7,056 bases of DNA from Chitinophagales bacterium (GTDB taxonomy: Bacteria > Bacteroidota > Bacteroidia > Chitinophagales > BACL12). Under the pieces are notes generated by a model that saw only the letters and a program-made list of their open reading frames with translations, searched no databases and was not told the DNA's origin. The translations under genes and the position numbers were made by a program. Location: positions 1-7,056 of the forward strand of contig JACMJP010000013.1 of the NCBI GenBank assembly GCA_014380545.1, written 5' to 3'. This document shows, piece after piece, positions 1 to 5,900 of this stretch (position 1 is the stretch's first letter; the number at the start of each line of letters is the position of its first letter).

Positions 1-941
1 GAGTTATTTGAATTTTGTCCTGATACAGTTCTATAAGCCTCACCTTCATAATCAGAAGCATATCCCGCAGCAATTAATGCAGCAACTTTATCTTCTTCTT
101 TTACCTTCCAGTCAATGAAAGATTCATTTTCAGGATGATCAAGATCAAGGCAAACCATTTTAGCAGCTCTTCTTGTTGTGCCACCACTTTTAATAGCACC
201 AGCAGCCGCATCGCCTATTTTTAAGAAACTCATTAATCCGGATGATGTACCACCTCCTGATAATTTTTCTCCTTCACCACGAATTTTTGAATAGTTTGTT
301 CCAACCCCTGAACCGTATTTGAATATTCTTGCTTCTCTTGTCCACAGATCCATAATTCCACCAGGATTTACCAGATCATCATCCACACTTAAAATAAAAC
401 ATGCATGCGGCTGAGGGCGCTCATAAGCTGAAGTAGATTTTTTTAATTCACCGGAATTAGGGTCAACATAATAATGTCCCTGAGGTTTTCCTTTTATACC
501 ATAAGAAGAAAATAATCCTGTATTAAACCATTGCGGTGAATTTGGAGCGGCAAGCTGACCAACGATCATAAATGCCATCTCTTCATAAAATATTTGTGCA
601 TCAGTAGCTGAAGCAAAATAATTATATTTTTCGCCCCATTGTCTCCAGCAATCTGCCATGCGGTGTGCTACCTGTTTAATGGAATTTTCTCCGCCTGTAC
701 TTCCGTCCGGCATCGGCACTCCGGCTTTTCTAAAATACTTTTGAGCAAGAATATCAGTAGCTACCTGGCTCCATTCTTTCGGTACTTCTACATTATGCAT
801 TTCAAATACTACGTCACCAGTTGTATTCCTTATTACTGATGAACGCATTTCATATGTGTACATATCATAGGGATTGGTACCTTCTTTTGTAAAATAGCGA
901 TTGATCTGCAATCCTGCCTGTTTCGTTTCTCTTTTTGCCAT
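1..941 (-). CDS. nrdJ: Adenosylcobalamin-dependent (class II) ribonucleotide reductase, N-terminal part
   Basis: This gene reads leftward from an ATG at 941-939 and stays open to the window edge: 313 codons plus two bases, so the C-terminal part is missing. The family reduces ribonucleotides to deoxyribonucleotides in the cytoplasm, using adenosylcobalamin to make the active-site thiyl radical. Visible signatures are APNSPQWFNTG (132-142), QPHACFILSVDDD (177-189), whose Cys181 should be the first cysteine of the redox pair, and the glycine-rich substrate-site block from FKYGSGVGTNYSKIRGEGEKL (starting at 207) through GGGTSSG (229-235). The radical cysteine, its redox partner and the C-terminal cysteine tail lie outside the window. 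I see no N-terminal ATP-cone in the first 60 residues. There is no clear Shine-Dalgarno sequence before the start. The family call is firm. The class II assignment rests on overall resemblance to Bacteroidota NrdJ, because the B12-contact regions cannot be seen. Confidence 0.93.
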   Translation of the reverse strand, partial: MAKRETKQAGLQINRYFTKEGTNPYDMYTYEMRSSVIRNTTGDVVFEMHNVEVPKEWSQVATDILAQKYFRKAGVPMPDGSTGGENSIKQVAHRMADCWRQWGEKYNYFASATDAQIFYEEMAFMIVGQLAAPNSPQWFNTGLFSSYGIKGKPQGHYYVDPNSGELKKSTSAYERPQPHACFILSVDDDLVNPGGIMDLWTREARIFKYGSGVGTNYSKIRGEGEKLSGGGTSSGLMSFLKIGDAAAGAIKSGGTTRRAAKMVCLDLDHPENESFIDWKVKEEDKVAALIAAGYASDYEGEAYRTVSGQNSNN

Positions 942-1013
942 ACTGATTAAATGTAGTTTTTTGGTTTTCGGTTTCGTTCCGGTTATATTATTAACGATGG
1001 TTGTTTAGACAAT

Positions 1014-1044
1014 AAAACCTTCCGGTTTTTTTCCGAAAGGTTTT
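1014..1044 (-). terminator. Terminator-like hairpin in the nrdJ leader
   Basis: A 12-bp stem (arms 1014-1025 and 1033-1044) encloses a 7-base loop. On the minus strand all 12 pairs form, one of them G-U. On the plus strand the same position is a C-A mismatch, so the structure fits minus-strand RNA better. On the minus strand the stem ends in TTTT followed by ATTGT, which resembles a weak intrinsic terminator about 70 bases before the nrdJ start. On the plus strand a TTTTT run also follows the stem. It could be an attenuator in the nrdJ leader, a stability hairpin, or a terminator left over from a former gene arrangement. Confidence 0.5.
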
Positions 1045-1045
1045 T

Positions 1046-1053
1046 CGAAAGTA
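1046..1053 (-). promoter_or_regulatory. Possible nrdJ -7 element (weak)
   Basis: On the minus strand this reads TACTTTCG, seven of eight matches to the Bacteroidota TAnnTTTG element, with a TTG about 21 bases upstream of it. A transcript from here would begin near or inside the hairpin at 1014-1044. A competing candidate, TATATGTG on the minus strand near 1143-1150 with TTTG 16 bases upstream, would give a leader of about 195 bases that contains the whole hairpin. Neither is decisive. Confidence 0.25.
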
Positions 1054-1423
1054 GTTAAATAAAGTGTATTAAAACAAGTATCATTTTTACACACCAGTGT
1101 TCATAAAGAGATAAATACATAACACCGCTTACTTTCATTTGTACACATATATATTTTTATTATTTGACAAAGATGAAAGTGTCTCATTTAATGTGGAAAT
1201 AAACTTTTAAAATGGGGAAAAGTTATGAGGGGAATACTGGAGAATGCAACAAATAATTTTGTATGCTTAAAATGCTCCGCTCAATGCTAAAGACAATCCA
1301 GGAATTGGAGAACCCATGCCTGATTTAAATAAATTAAATACATTCTGAATAAATGATAGCTTATTGCAAAGCTTAAAAAAAGATTTCTTAATCTATATCA
1401 ATGCTTTGGATGACGAACGAATA

Positions 1424-1431
1424 TAATTTTG
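1424..1431 (+). promoter_or_regulatory. Probable -7 promoter element of the pirin gene
   Basis: TAATTTTG matches the Bacteroidota TAnnTTTG element exactly, 18 bases before the ATG at 1450. The best upstream TTTG (1405-1408) leaves a 15-base spacer, shorter than the usual 17-23, so the -33 element is uncertain. Transcription would start near 1436-1438, giving a leader of only about 12 bases. The same element overlaps an upstream in-frame TTG (1429), which argues against that TTG being the start codon. Confidence 0.5.
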
Positions 1432-1449
1432 TATTGTTCATTCAACATT

Positions 1450-2169
1450 ATGACAAATTATATTATTCATAAAGCAAATACAAGAGGCCATGCTGATCAT
1501 GGCTGGCTGAACAGTTATCATAGTTTCAGCTTTGCAAATTATTATGATGCTGAACGCATGCATTTTGGTGTATTAAGAGTTTTAAATGATGATACTGTTT
1601 CGCAGGCAATGGGTTTCGGAAAACATCCGCACGATAACATGGAAATTATTTCTATTCCCTTAGAAGGAGATCTTGAGCATCAGGATAGCATGGGAAATAA
1701 GACCGTAATTAAAGAAGGTGATATTCAGGCAATGAGTGCGGGGACAGGAATTACCCACAGCGAGTATAATAAGAATAAAGATAAGCCTGTGAAATTTTTA
1801 CAAATATGGCTTTTCCCGAATAAGAAAAATGTAACACCAAGATATGACCAGATAACATTAAATCCGGAAGAAAGAAAAAATAAGCTACAACAAATACTTT
1901 CACCCAATCCGGATGATGCGGGTGTTTGGATACATCAGGATGCATGGTTTCATTTAGGAAAATTTGATAATAATATTGCAACAGAATATCAAATAAAAAA
2001 GAAAGGTAATGGTGTATATGTATTCATAATTAATGGTGATGTTATAATTAATGATGAGCCGCTGAACAAAAGAGATGGTTTTGGGGTTTGGGATGTTGAT
2101 TCATTAAAAATAATATCTCAAAGTGATGATACAGAAATATTAGTTATGGAAGTACCGATGGGAATGTAA
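1450..2169 (+). CDS. Pirin family protein (bicupin, YhhW-like)
   Basis: This is a 239-residue pirin-family protein with two cupin folds. Bacterial pirins bind one metal in the N-terminal cupin, and some, such as E. coli YhhW, show quercetin 2,3-dioxygenase activity; the natural substrate is usually unknown. The N-terminus IHKANTRGHADHGWL followed by SFSFANYYD is typical of the family. The four expected metal ligands are present: His59 and His61 in KHPHDNME, and His103 and Glu105 in GITHSEYN. The C-terminal half (about 150-239) fits the second cupin. Length is close to YhhW. The frame can be extended to a TTG at 1429, but ATG 1450 is preferred: it fits the family N-terminus and lies downstream of the likely promoter element. 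No signal peptide is seen, so it should be cytoplasmic. It is followed after 42 bases by the YceI gene. The family is certain, the substrate is not. Confidence 0.93.
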   Translation: MTNYIIHKANTRGHADHGWLNSYHSFSFANYYDAERMHFGVLRVLNDDTVSQAMGFGKHPHDNMEIISIPLEGDLEHQDSMGNKTVIKEGDIQAMSAGTGITHSEYNKNKDKPVKFLQIWLFPNKKNVTPRYDQITLNPEERKNKLQQILSPNPDDAGVWIHQDAWFHLGKFDNNIATEYQIKKKGNGVYVFIINGDVIINDEPLNKRDGFGVWDVDSLKIISQSDDTEILVMEVPMGM

Positions 2170-2211
2170 TGTATAAAACAATTAAATTTCATATTATAAA
2201 ATTAAAAAACA

Positions 2212-2766
2212 ATGCAAACGACAGAAGCAAAAACAAAAGCGAAGTGGGTGGTTGATCCTATACATTCAACAATTGGATTTAGTGTAAAACACATGATGAT
2301 GACAACAGTGAGAGGTGAATTTGAAAAATTCACAATTGAAGCAGAAACAATTGATGAAGATTTTATGAACGCAACAATTTCTTTTTCTGCTGAGGCGGGA
2401 TCAGTAAATACAAAAAGTGAAAGCCGGGATACCCATATTAAAAGTGAAGATTTTTTTAATGCAGAAAAATATCCGCTCATTACATTTAAACCGACAAAAG
2501 TTGAAAATGTAGATAGTGATGGCAGTTATGAGTTATATGGCGATCTCACAATAAGAGATATCACCAAAAATATAAAACTGGATGTTGAATTTGGCGGAGT
2601 TTTGAAAGACCCATGGGGTAATGCCAAGGCAGGATTTACTTTAAACGGAAAAATAAACCGTAAAGACTGGAATTTAAACTGGAATGCTGCATTGGAAGGG
2701 GGCGGGATTTTAGTGAGTGAAGACGTAAGAATTAGTTGTGAAATACAGTTAGTGGAGGTAAAATAA
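2212..2766 (+). CDS. YceI family protein
   Basis: This is a 184-residue YceI-family protein, a lipocalin-like beta barrel that in studied members binds polyisoprenoid or similar hydrophobic molecules. Family landmarks in order are W12, D15, HS at 18-19 and F23 (W-x-x-D-x-x-HS pattern), the VRGEF strand (33-37), VNT (65-67), the hallmark RDTHIKSEDFFNAEKYP (72-88), LTIRDITK (112-119) and INRKDW (148-153). E. coli YceI is secreted, but this protein begins MQTTEAKTKAKWVVD with no hydrophobic signal peptide, so a cytoplasmic location is likely. The start is preceded by an A-rich tract and no Shine-Dalgarno, as is common in Bacteroidota. It probably shares a transcript with the pirin gene 42 bases upstream, since no strong promoter element lies between (TAAATTTC at best), and a strong terminator follows. 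Its ligand is unknown, and a joint stress role with pirin is inference. Confidence 0.93.
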   Translation: MQTTEAKTKAKWVVDPIHSTIGFSVKHMMMTTVRGEFEKFTIEAETIDEDFMNATISFSAEAGSVNTKSESRDTHIKSEDFFNAEKYPLITFKPTKVENVDSDGSYELYGDLTIRDITKNIKLDVEFGGVLKDPWGNAKAGFTLNGKINRKDWNLNWNAALEGGGILVSEDVRISCEIQLVEVK

Positions 2767-2780
2767 TTATTAGTTTATTA

Positions 2781-2816
2781 AAAAAGCAGCAGAGAAATAT
2801 CTGCTGCTTTTTTTTT
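2781..2816 (+). terminator. Intrinsic terminator after the yceI gene
   Basis: The stem AGCAGCAGA (2785-2793) pairs perfectly with TCTGCTGCT (2800-2808) around the 6-base loop GAAATA, and A-T pairs extend the base on both sides. A run of nine T (2808-2816) follows directly. This is a textbook rho-independent terminator 14 bases after the yceI stop, closing the pirin-yceI unit. Confidence 0.9.
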
Positions 2817-2870
2817 GTATATAGAGGTGAATGCACGGAAACAACCAATTACGCCTGCAAAAACTCTATA

Positions 2871-2901
2871 TTTAATATCCAAACAAAATCCGTTATTTTT
2901 G
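2871..2901 (+). promoter_or_regulatory. Probable promoter of the GGGP synthase gene
   Basis: TATTTTTG (2894-2901) matches the Bacteroidota TAnnTTTG -7 element. TTTA (2871-2874), one base off TTTG, lies 19 bases upstream, which is the usual spacing. Transcription would start near 2906-2908, about 10 bases before the ATG. The preceding terminator makes an independent promoter here expected. Confidence 0.55.
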
Positions 2902-2917
2902 CCCTAAGTCAATAAGC

Positions 2918-3667
2918 ATGAGATCAGCCATTACCCAACTGCTGCATAAAAACAGTCGCCTCAACCACAGGCAATTTGCTGTGCTTATTGATCCCGATGA
3001 AGTAGATATCCCCGCCCTGGAAAAATTAGTTTCTATTGCTAAAGATGGCGGAGTGGATTATTTTTTTGTGGGTGGCAGTTTAGTAATTGGAAATTTTCTT
3101 GATACTACAATTAAATATTTAAAGCAACATACAAGCATTCCGGTAATTATTTTTCCCGGAAGTATCCAGCAGGTAAATCCGCATGCAGATGCATTATTAT
3201 TTTTAAGTTTAATAAGCGGAAGAAATCCTGAATTATTAATTGGCAATCATGTATTGGCTGCGCCTTATGTAAAAAAATCAGGTATTGAAGCAATTTCTAC
3301 AGGATATATTTTAATTGATGGCGGTGCACCAACAACTGTAAGTTATATTTCAAACACAACACCCATTCCGCATGATAAAAATGAAATAGCTGTTTGCACT
3401 GCAATGGCTGGTGAATTATTGGGCATGCAAACAATTTATATGGATGCGGGCAGCGGTGCAAAAAGATTTATTTCTGCTGAAATGATTGCTGCTGTTAAAA
3501 AAAATATAGCCCTTCCATTAATTGTTGGAGGTGGAATTAAAACTCCTGAAGCCGCTTACGAGTTAAGTAATGCCGGTGCCGATGTTATTGTTGTTGGCAA
3601 CGCAATTGAAAAAGATACTGCACTCATTAAAGAAATTTCTTTTGCTATACACTCTGTTTCGGTATAA
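2918..3667 (+). CDS. Geranylgeranylglyceryl phosphate synthase family (PcrB/GGGPS, group II)
   Basis: This 249-residue TIM-barrel prenyltransferase belongs to the GGGPS/PcrB family, which joins a polyprenyl diphosphate to sn-glycerol-1-phosphate through an ether bond. That is the first committed step of archaeal lipids. Visible landmarks are LIDPD (23-27), with Asp25 the likely Mg2+ ligand, VGGS (51-54), FPGS (79-82), STGYILIDGG (127-136), the phosphate-binding YMDAGSGA (174-181), GGGI (204-207) and GNAIE (227-231). Bacteroidota homologues studied in vitro are group II enzymes that accept geranylgeranyl diphosphate, whereas Bacillus PcrB uses heptaprenyl diphosphate. The chain length used here cannot be read with confidence from sequence alone. 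It appears monocistronic: a promoter-like element precedes it and a 116-base gap follows. No glycerol-1-phosphate dehydrogenase is in view, so the substrate source is unknown. ATG 2918 fits the family N-terminus. The family is certain; the prenyl substrate is inferred. Confidence 0.92.
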   Translation: MRSAITQLLHKNSRLNHRQFAVLIDPDEVDIPALEKLVSIAKDGGVDYFFVGGSLVIGNFLDTTIKYLKQHTSIPVIIFPGSIQQVNPHADALLFLSLISGRNPELLIGNHVLAAPYVKKSGIEAISTGYILIDGGAPTTVSYISNTTPIPHDKNEIAVCTAMAGELLGMQTIYMDAGSGAKRFISAEMIAAVKKNIALPLIVGGGIKTPEAAYELSNAGADVIVVGNAIEKDTALIKEISFAIHSVSV

Positions 3668-3684
3668 TTGATGGATATTGAATA

Positions 3685-3773
3685 AGCAGTAATGAGAAGA
3701 AAAAACTCTTTATTGTAGAATATTTTAGTATACCAACTCATTACACATCACTCATTTTTATTACTGCTCATTA
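3685..3773. repeat. CTCATT / AATGAG direct and inverted repeats upstream of rsgA
   Basis: AGCAGTAATGAG (3685-3696) is mirrored downstream. CTCATTAC at 3737-3744 is the complement of GTAATGAG (3689-3696), TTACTGCT at 3761-3768 is the complement of AGCAGTAA (3685-3692), and CTCATTA recurs at 3767-3773. A third CTCATT begins at 3751. The copies compete for the same left arm, so several alternative hairpins are possible. The downstream CTCATT units start 14 and 16 bases apart, suggesting a decayed period-7 tandem repeat. Confidence 0.6.
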
Positions 3774-3779
3774 TCTTTG
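3772..3779 (+). promoter_or_regulatory. Probable -7 promoter element of rsgA
   Basis: TATCTTTG is an exact match to TAnnTTTG and ends only four bases before the rsgA ATG. If used, transcription would begin at or within a few bases of the start codon, giving a leaderless or nearly leaderless mRNA. No clear TTTG is seen at the usual -33 distance, so the call rests on the -7 match alone. Confidence 0.45.
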
Positions 3780-3783
3780 TTCC

Positions 3784-4734
3784 ATGCAGGGAATCGTAAT
3801 TCAAAGTACAGGAAGTTTTTATGATGTGATGTTAGATGGCGGTGAGATAATAGTTTGTCGTTTAAAAGGAAAATTTCGTTTAGATGATAAAAAACAAACG
3901 AATCCTGTAGCAGTTGGAGATAAGGTTATAATTGAAAAAGATGTGCGTCCCGGCGGAGAAGTTGAGCATAACAGAGACAATTTCGTAATTGAAGAAATTC
4001 ATCCCAGAAAAAACTACATTATTAGGAGCGATACTCATAAAAAAGAATTTAAAAATATCATAGCCTCCAATATTGATCAGTGTGTTATTATCGCTTCACT
4101 TATTCAGCCAAGAACATCATACGGATTTATTGATCGTGTTTTATTAACGGCCGAAGTTTATGATATTCCGGCTTATGTTATTTTTAATAAACATGACCTG
4201 TATCGCAAAAGAGAAAACGAATTGCTGGAAGAATTTATGTTCAGCTATAACGAAGCCGGGTATAAAAGTTTTTCAACTTCAGTTATTAAAAATGAAAATC
4301 TTGATAAATTAAAAGCACTGTTGCAAAATAAAACAACATTGTTAACAGGGCATTCCGGTGTTGGCAAATCAACTCTTGTAAATACCATTGAACCGCAATT
4401 AAATTTAAAAGTAAAAGAGATCTCAAAACACACTGAAAAAGGCAAACACACTACTACTTTTGCAAGAATGTACAAATTGAGTTTCGGCGGATTTATTATT
4501 GATACACCGGGCATTAAAGAATTTGGGTTAATGGATATTGAGGCATACGAAGTAGGACATTACTTCCCCGAAATAAGAAAATTAATTGATAAATGTAAAT
4601 TCAATAATTGTTTACACATAAATGAAGAAGGTTGTGTAGTAAAACAACTATTGGAAGAAGGAAAATTTTCACCATCAAGATATAATAGTTATGTTACCAT
4701 ACATGAAGAGATAAAAGCGGGCAGAAAATGGTGA
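3784..4734 (+). CDS. rsgA: Ribosome small subunit-dependent GTPase A
   Basis: This 316-residue circularly permuted GTPase is RsgA (YjeQ/YloQ), which binds the 30S subunit late in assembly and checks the decoding site. Domain order is as expected. An N-terminal OB fold spans about 1-75. The permuted G domain has G4 NKHD (135-138) ahead of G1 GHSGVGKST (189-197), then the switch I threonines in KHTTT (221-225) and G3 DTPG (240-243). The C-terminal zinc finger has Cys271, Cys276, His278 and Cys284. All key residues are present and the length is normal, so the gene looks intact. ATG 3784 matches the family start, although there is no Shine-Dalgarno and almost no room for a leader after the promoter element. 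dtd follows after 94 bases with no obvious promoter between, so the two may be co-transcribed. Confidence 0.97.
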   Translation: MQGIVIQSTGSFYDVMLDGGEIIVCRLKGKFRLDDKKQTNPVAVGDKVIIEKDVRPGGEVEHNRDNFVIEEIHPRKNYIIRSDTHKKEFKNIIASNIDQCVIIASLIQPRTSYGFIDRVLLTAEVYDIPAYVIFNKHDLYRKRENELLEEFMFSYNEAGYKSFSTSVIKNENLDKLKALLQNKTTLLTGHSGVGKSTLVNTIEPQLNLKVKEISKHTEKGKHTTTFARMYKLSFGGFIIDTPGIKEFGLMDIEAYEVGHYFPEIRKLIDKCKFNNCLHINEEGCVVKQLLEEGKFSPSRYNSYVTIHEEIKAGRKW

Positions 4735-4791
4735 CGAAAAATGCTGAAATAAATTATTCAGGATAAATCAGCCATGAAAATAAAAGTAATG

Positions 4792-4812
4792 TCTTCCTCT
4801 ATTGGGGGAAGA
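4792..4812 (+). other. Small hairpin before dtd
   Basis: TCTTCCTC (4792-4799) and GGGGAAGA (4805-4812) can form an 8-bp stem, including one T-G pair, around the 5-base loop TATTG. No T-run follows, so it is not a normal intrinsic terminator. It ends 16 bases before the dtd ATG and could affect translation or mRNA processing between rsgA and dtd. Confidence 0.4.
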
Positions 4813-4828
4813 TAAAAGATAGGGGCTT

Positions 4829-5281
4829 ATGAGAGCAGTAATCCAAAGAGTAAAAAATTGCAGTGTAGAGATTGATGAAAAAATATATTCATCAATCCGT
4901 CATGGATTATTAATTCTGTTAGGTGTGGAAGAAACAGATGATGCTGAAGACATCAACTGGCTTGCACAAAAAATTATCAACCTCAGAATATTTGCTGATG
5001 AAAATGATCTGATGAATTTGAGTGTGATAGATACCAATGGAGAATTACTGATAGTAAGCCAGTTTACATTATTTGCATCAACAAAAAAAGGAAACCGGCC
5101 TTCATTTATCCGAAGTGCAAAGCAAGATGTTGCAATACCTTTATATGAACAATTTGTAAAAGCCTTATCTCAATTGTCAGGCAAAGAAATTAAAACAGGA
5201 ATATTTGGTGCAGATATGAAAGTTAGTTTAATAAATGATGGGCCTGTTACAATTATAATTGATACAAAAATAAAAGAGTGA
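4829..5281 (+). CDS. dtd: D-aminoacyl-tRNA deacylase
   Basis: This 150-residue protein is the standard bacterial Dtd. It hydrolyses D-amino acids (and mischarged glycine) from tRNA, keeping them out of translation, and acts in the cytoplasm as a homodimer. The N-terminus MRAVIQRV is typical. The SQFT motif (77-80, with Thr80) and NDGPVT (136-141, with the Gly-cis-Pro pair at 138-139 that enforces chirality) are both intact. Length matches the family. AGGGG (4821-4825) precedes the ATG with a spacing of only three bases, so it is a poor Shine-Dalgarno at best. The stop codon overlaps the next gene's GTG start (GTGA, 5278-5281), indicating translational coupling. Confidence 0.97.
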   Translation: MRAVIQRVKNCSVEIDEKIYSSIRHGLLILLGVEETDDAEDINWLAQKIINLRIFADENDLMNLSVIDTNGELLIVSQFTLFASTKKGNRPSFIRSAKQDVAIPLYEQFVKALSQLSGKEIKTGIFGADMKVSLINDGPVTIIIDTKIKE

Positions 5282-5877
5282 AAACTTTCATAAAAAAATA
5301 TTTTGAGATCATTCTCCTCCTTAATACAATAGTATTTATATTTTTTAAACCCAATATGCCGCAATTTGGTGAACGCATAAGTATGATAATGTTTGGCACA
5401 CTTGCATTTTATTATCTGGCTTCAGGAGTTATGGTTTTTTTAGATAAATACCGCATTAATCGCAGTGTCAGATTAATTTACATGATCGGGCTTTGGGGTA
5501 TTGCCATGACAGTGATTGCAATAATGGCGAGAATAGCTCTTATACAAATGAATTTCGAATTATTAATAATTTGTCTCTCATCACTTGTTGGTGTTTTATT
5601 ATTTGCATGGATGAGTTATAACCACATTGAAAAGGAAGAAAATAAGAAAGCATTTGCCTATTTTATGCAGCCGCTTGTCTTGCGAAGTATACTGGCAATT
5701 TTTGCAGCCCTTGGTTTTTTAATTATGTCAAATTATGCGGTATATAAAACATTTGGGACACATAGGAATGATCCTGTTTATATTGAAAAAGCAATAAATG
5801 CATACGAAAACCCAAAGGATACATTAACAGTAAATGATTTTAAAAAATATGACGAATTAAAAAGAAATTCGAAATAG
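5278..5877 (+). CDS. Five-helix membrane protein of unknown function
   Basis: A 199-residue protein I do not recognise. It starts with GTG inside the last codons of dtd (4-base overlap), the only well-placed start and a sign of coupled translation. Hydrophobic segments at about 8-23, 34-55, 67-88, 94-113 and 131-152 predict five membrane helices. Positive residues (MKTFIKKY) suggest a cytoplasmic N-terminus by the positive-inside rule. A charged tail follows (about 155-199, rich in K, D, E and N) and would then be periplasmic, though the basic, charged segment between helices 4 and 5 (EKEENKK, 118-124) makes the topology uncertain. No catalytic or transporter motif is visible. The last codons (RNSK) and the stop lie inside a period-7 DNA repeat, so the C-terminus may vary between strains. 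Its position between dtd and a MazG-like gene points to an operon but not to a function. Confidence 0.8.
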   Translation: MKTFIKKYFEIILLLNTIVFIFFKPNMPQFGERISMIMFGTLAFYYLASGVMVFLDKYRINRSVRLIYMIGLWGIAMTVIAIMARIALIQMNFELLIICLSSLVGVLLFAWMSYNHIEKEENKKAFAYFMQPLVLRSILAIFAALGFLIMSNYAVYKTFGTHRNDPVYIEKAINAYENPKDTLTVNDFKKYDELKRNSK

Positions 5878-5898
5878 GAAACACGAAATTCGAGAAAA
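5864..5898 (+). repeat. Period-7 tandem repeat across a stop codon
   Basis: Reading in sevens from 5864 gives GAAATTC, GAAATAG, GAAACAC, GAAATTC and GAGAAAA: four units beginning GAAA and a fifth decayed one. The first and fourth are identical. The repeat covers the last codons and stop of the membrane-protein gene and the whole gap to the MazG-like start at 5901. Confidence 0.7.
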
Positions 5899-5900
5899 AA

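Larger units (their letters stand above)
942..1449. other. Divergent intergenic region between nrdJ and the pirin gene
   Basis: About 500 bases with no convincing intact gene. From left to right it holds a T/C/G-patterned stretch near 961-982 (GGTTTTCGG and TTCCGGTT motifs), the hairpin at 1014-1044, an AT-rich middle, and two identical ATAATTTTGTAT 12-mers at 1253-1264 and 1423-1434. Frame-reading of 1271-1426 gives protein-like sequence broken by one stop. I looked for a cobalamin riboswitch upstream of nrdJ on the minus strand and did not recognise its conserved B12-box core. I also saw no convincing pair of NrdR boxes. The region should carry the promoters of both flanking genes. Confidence 0.6.

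Noticed and set aside
639..839. A 66-residue open frame on the plus strand.
   Set aside because: It lies entirely antisense to the clearly coding nrdJ gene, its protein resembles nothing, and it has no ribosome-binding site or neighbour support.
942..1200. Cobalamin riboswitch or NrdR boxes upstream of nrdJ.
   Set aside because: I could not find the conserved B12-box sequence on the minus strand. ACACATATATAT near 1143-1154 and ACACACCAGTGT near 1090-1101 have the wrong phase or length for the 16-base NrdR box, and no proper pair is seen.
1212..1256. A 14-codon frame starting ATGGGG.
   Set aside because: It is too short, has no conserved features, and lies in AT-rich intergenic sequence.
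1429..1449. TTG start extending the pirin protein by seven residues.
   Set aside because: The TTG lies inside the probable -7 promoter element, and the pirin family N-terminus matches the ATG at 1450.
2202..2480. A 92-residue minus-strand frame.
   Set aside because: It is antisense to the well-supported YceI gene and has no recognisable domain.
4245..4514. An 89-residue minus-strand frame.
   Set aside because: It mirrors the conserved GTPase core of rsgA, so its openness comes from the coding bias of that gene.
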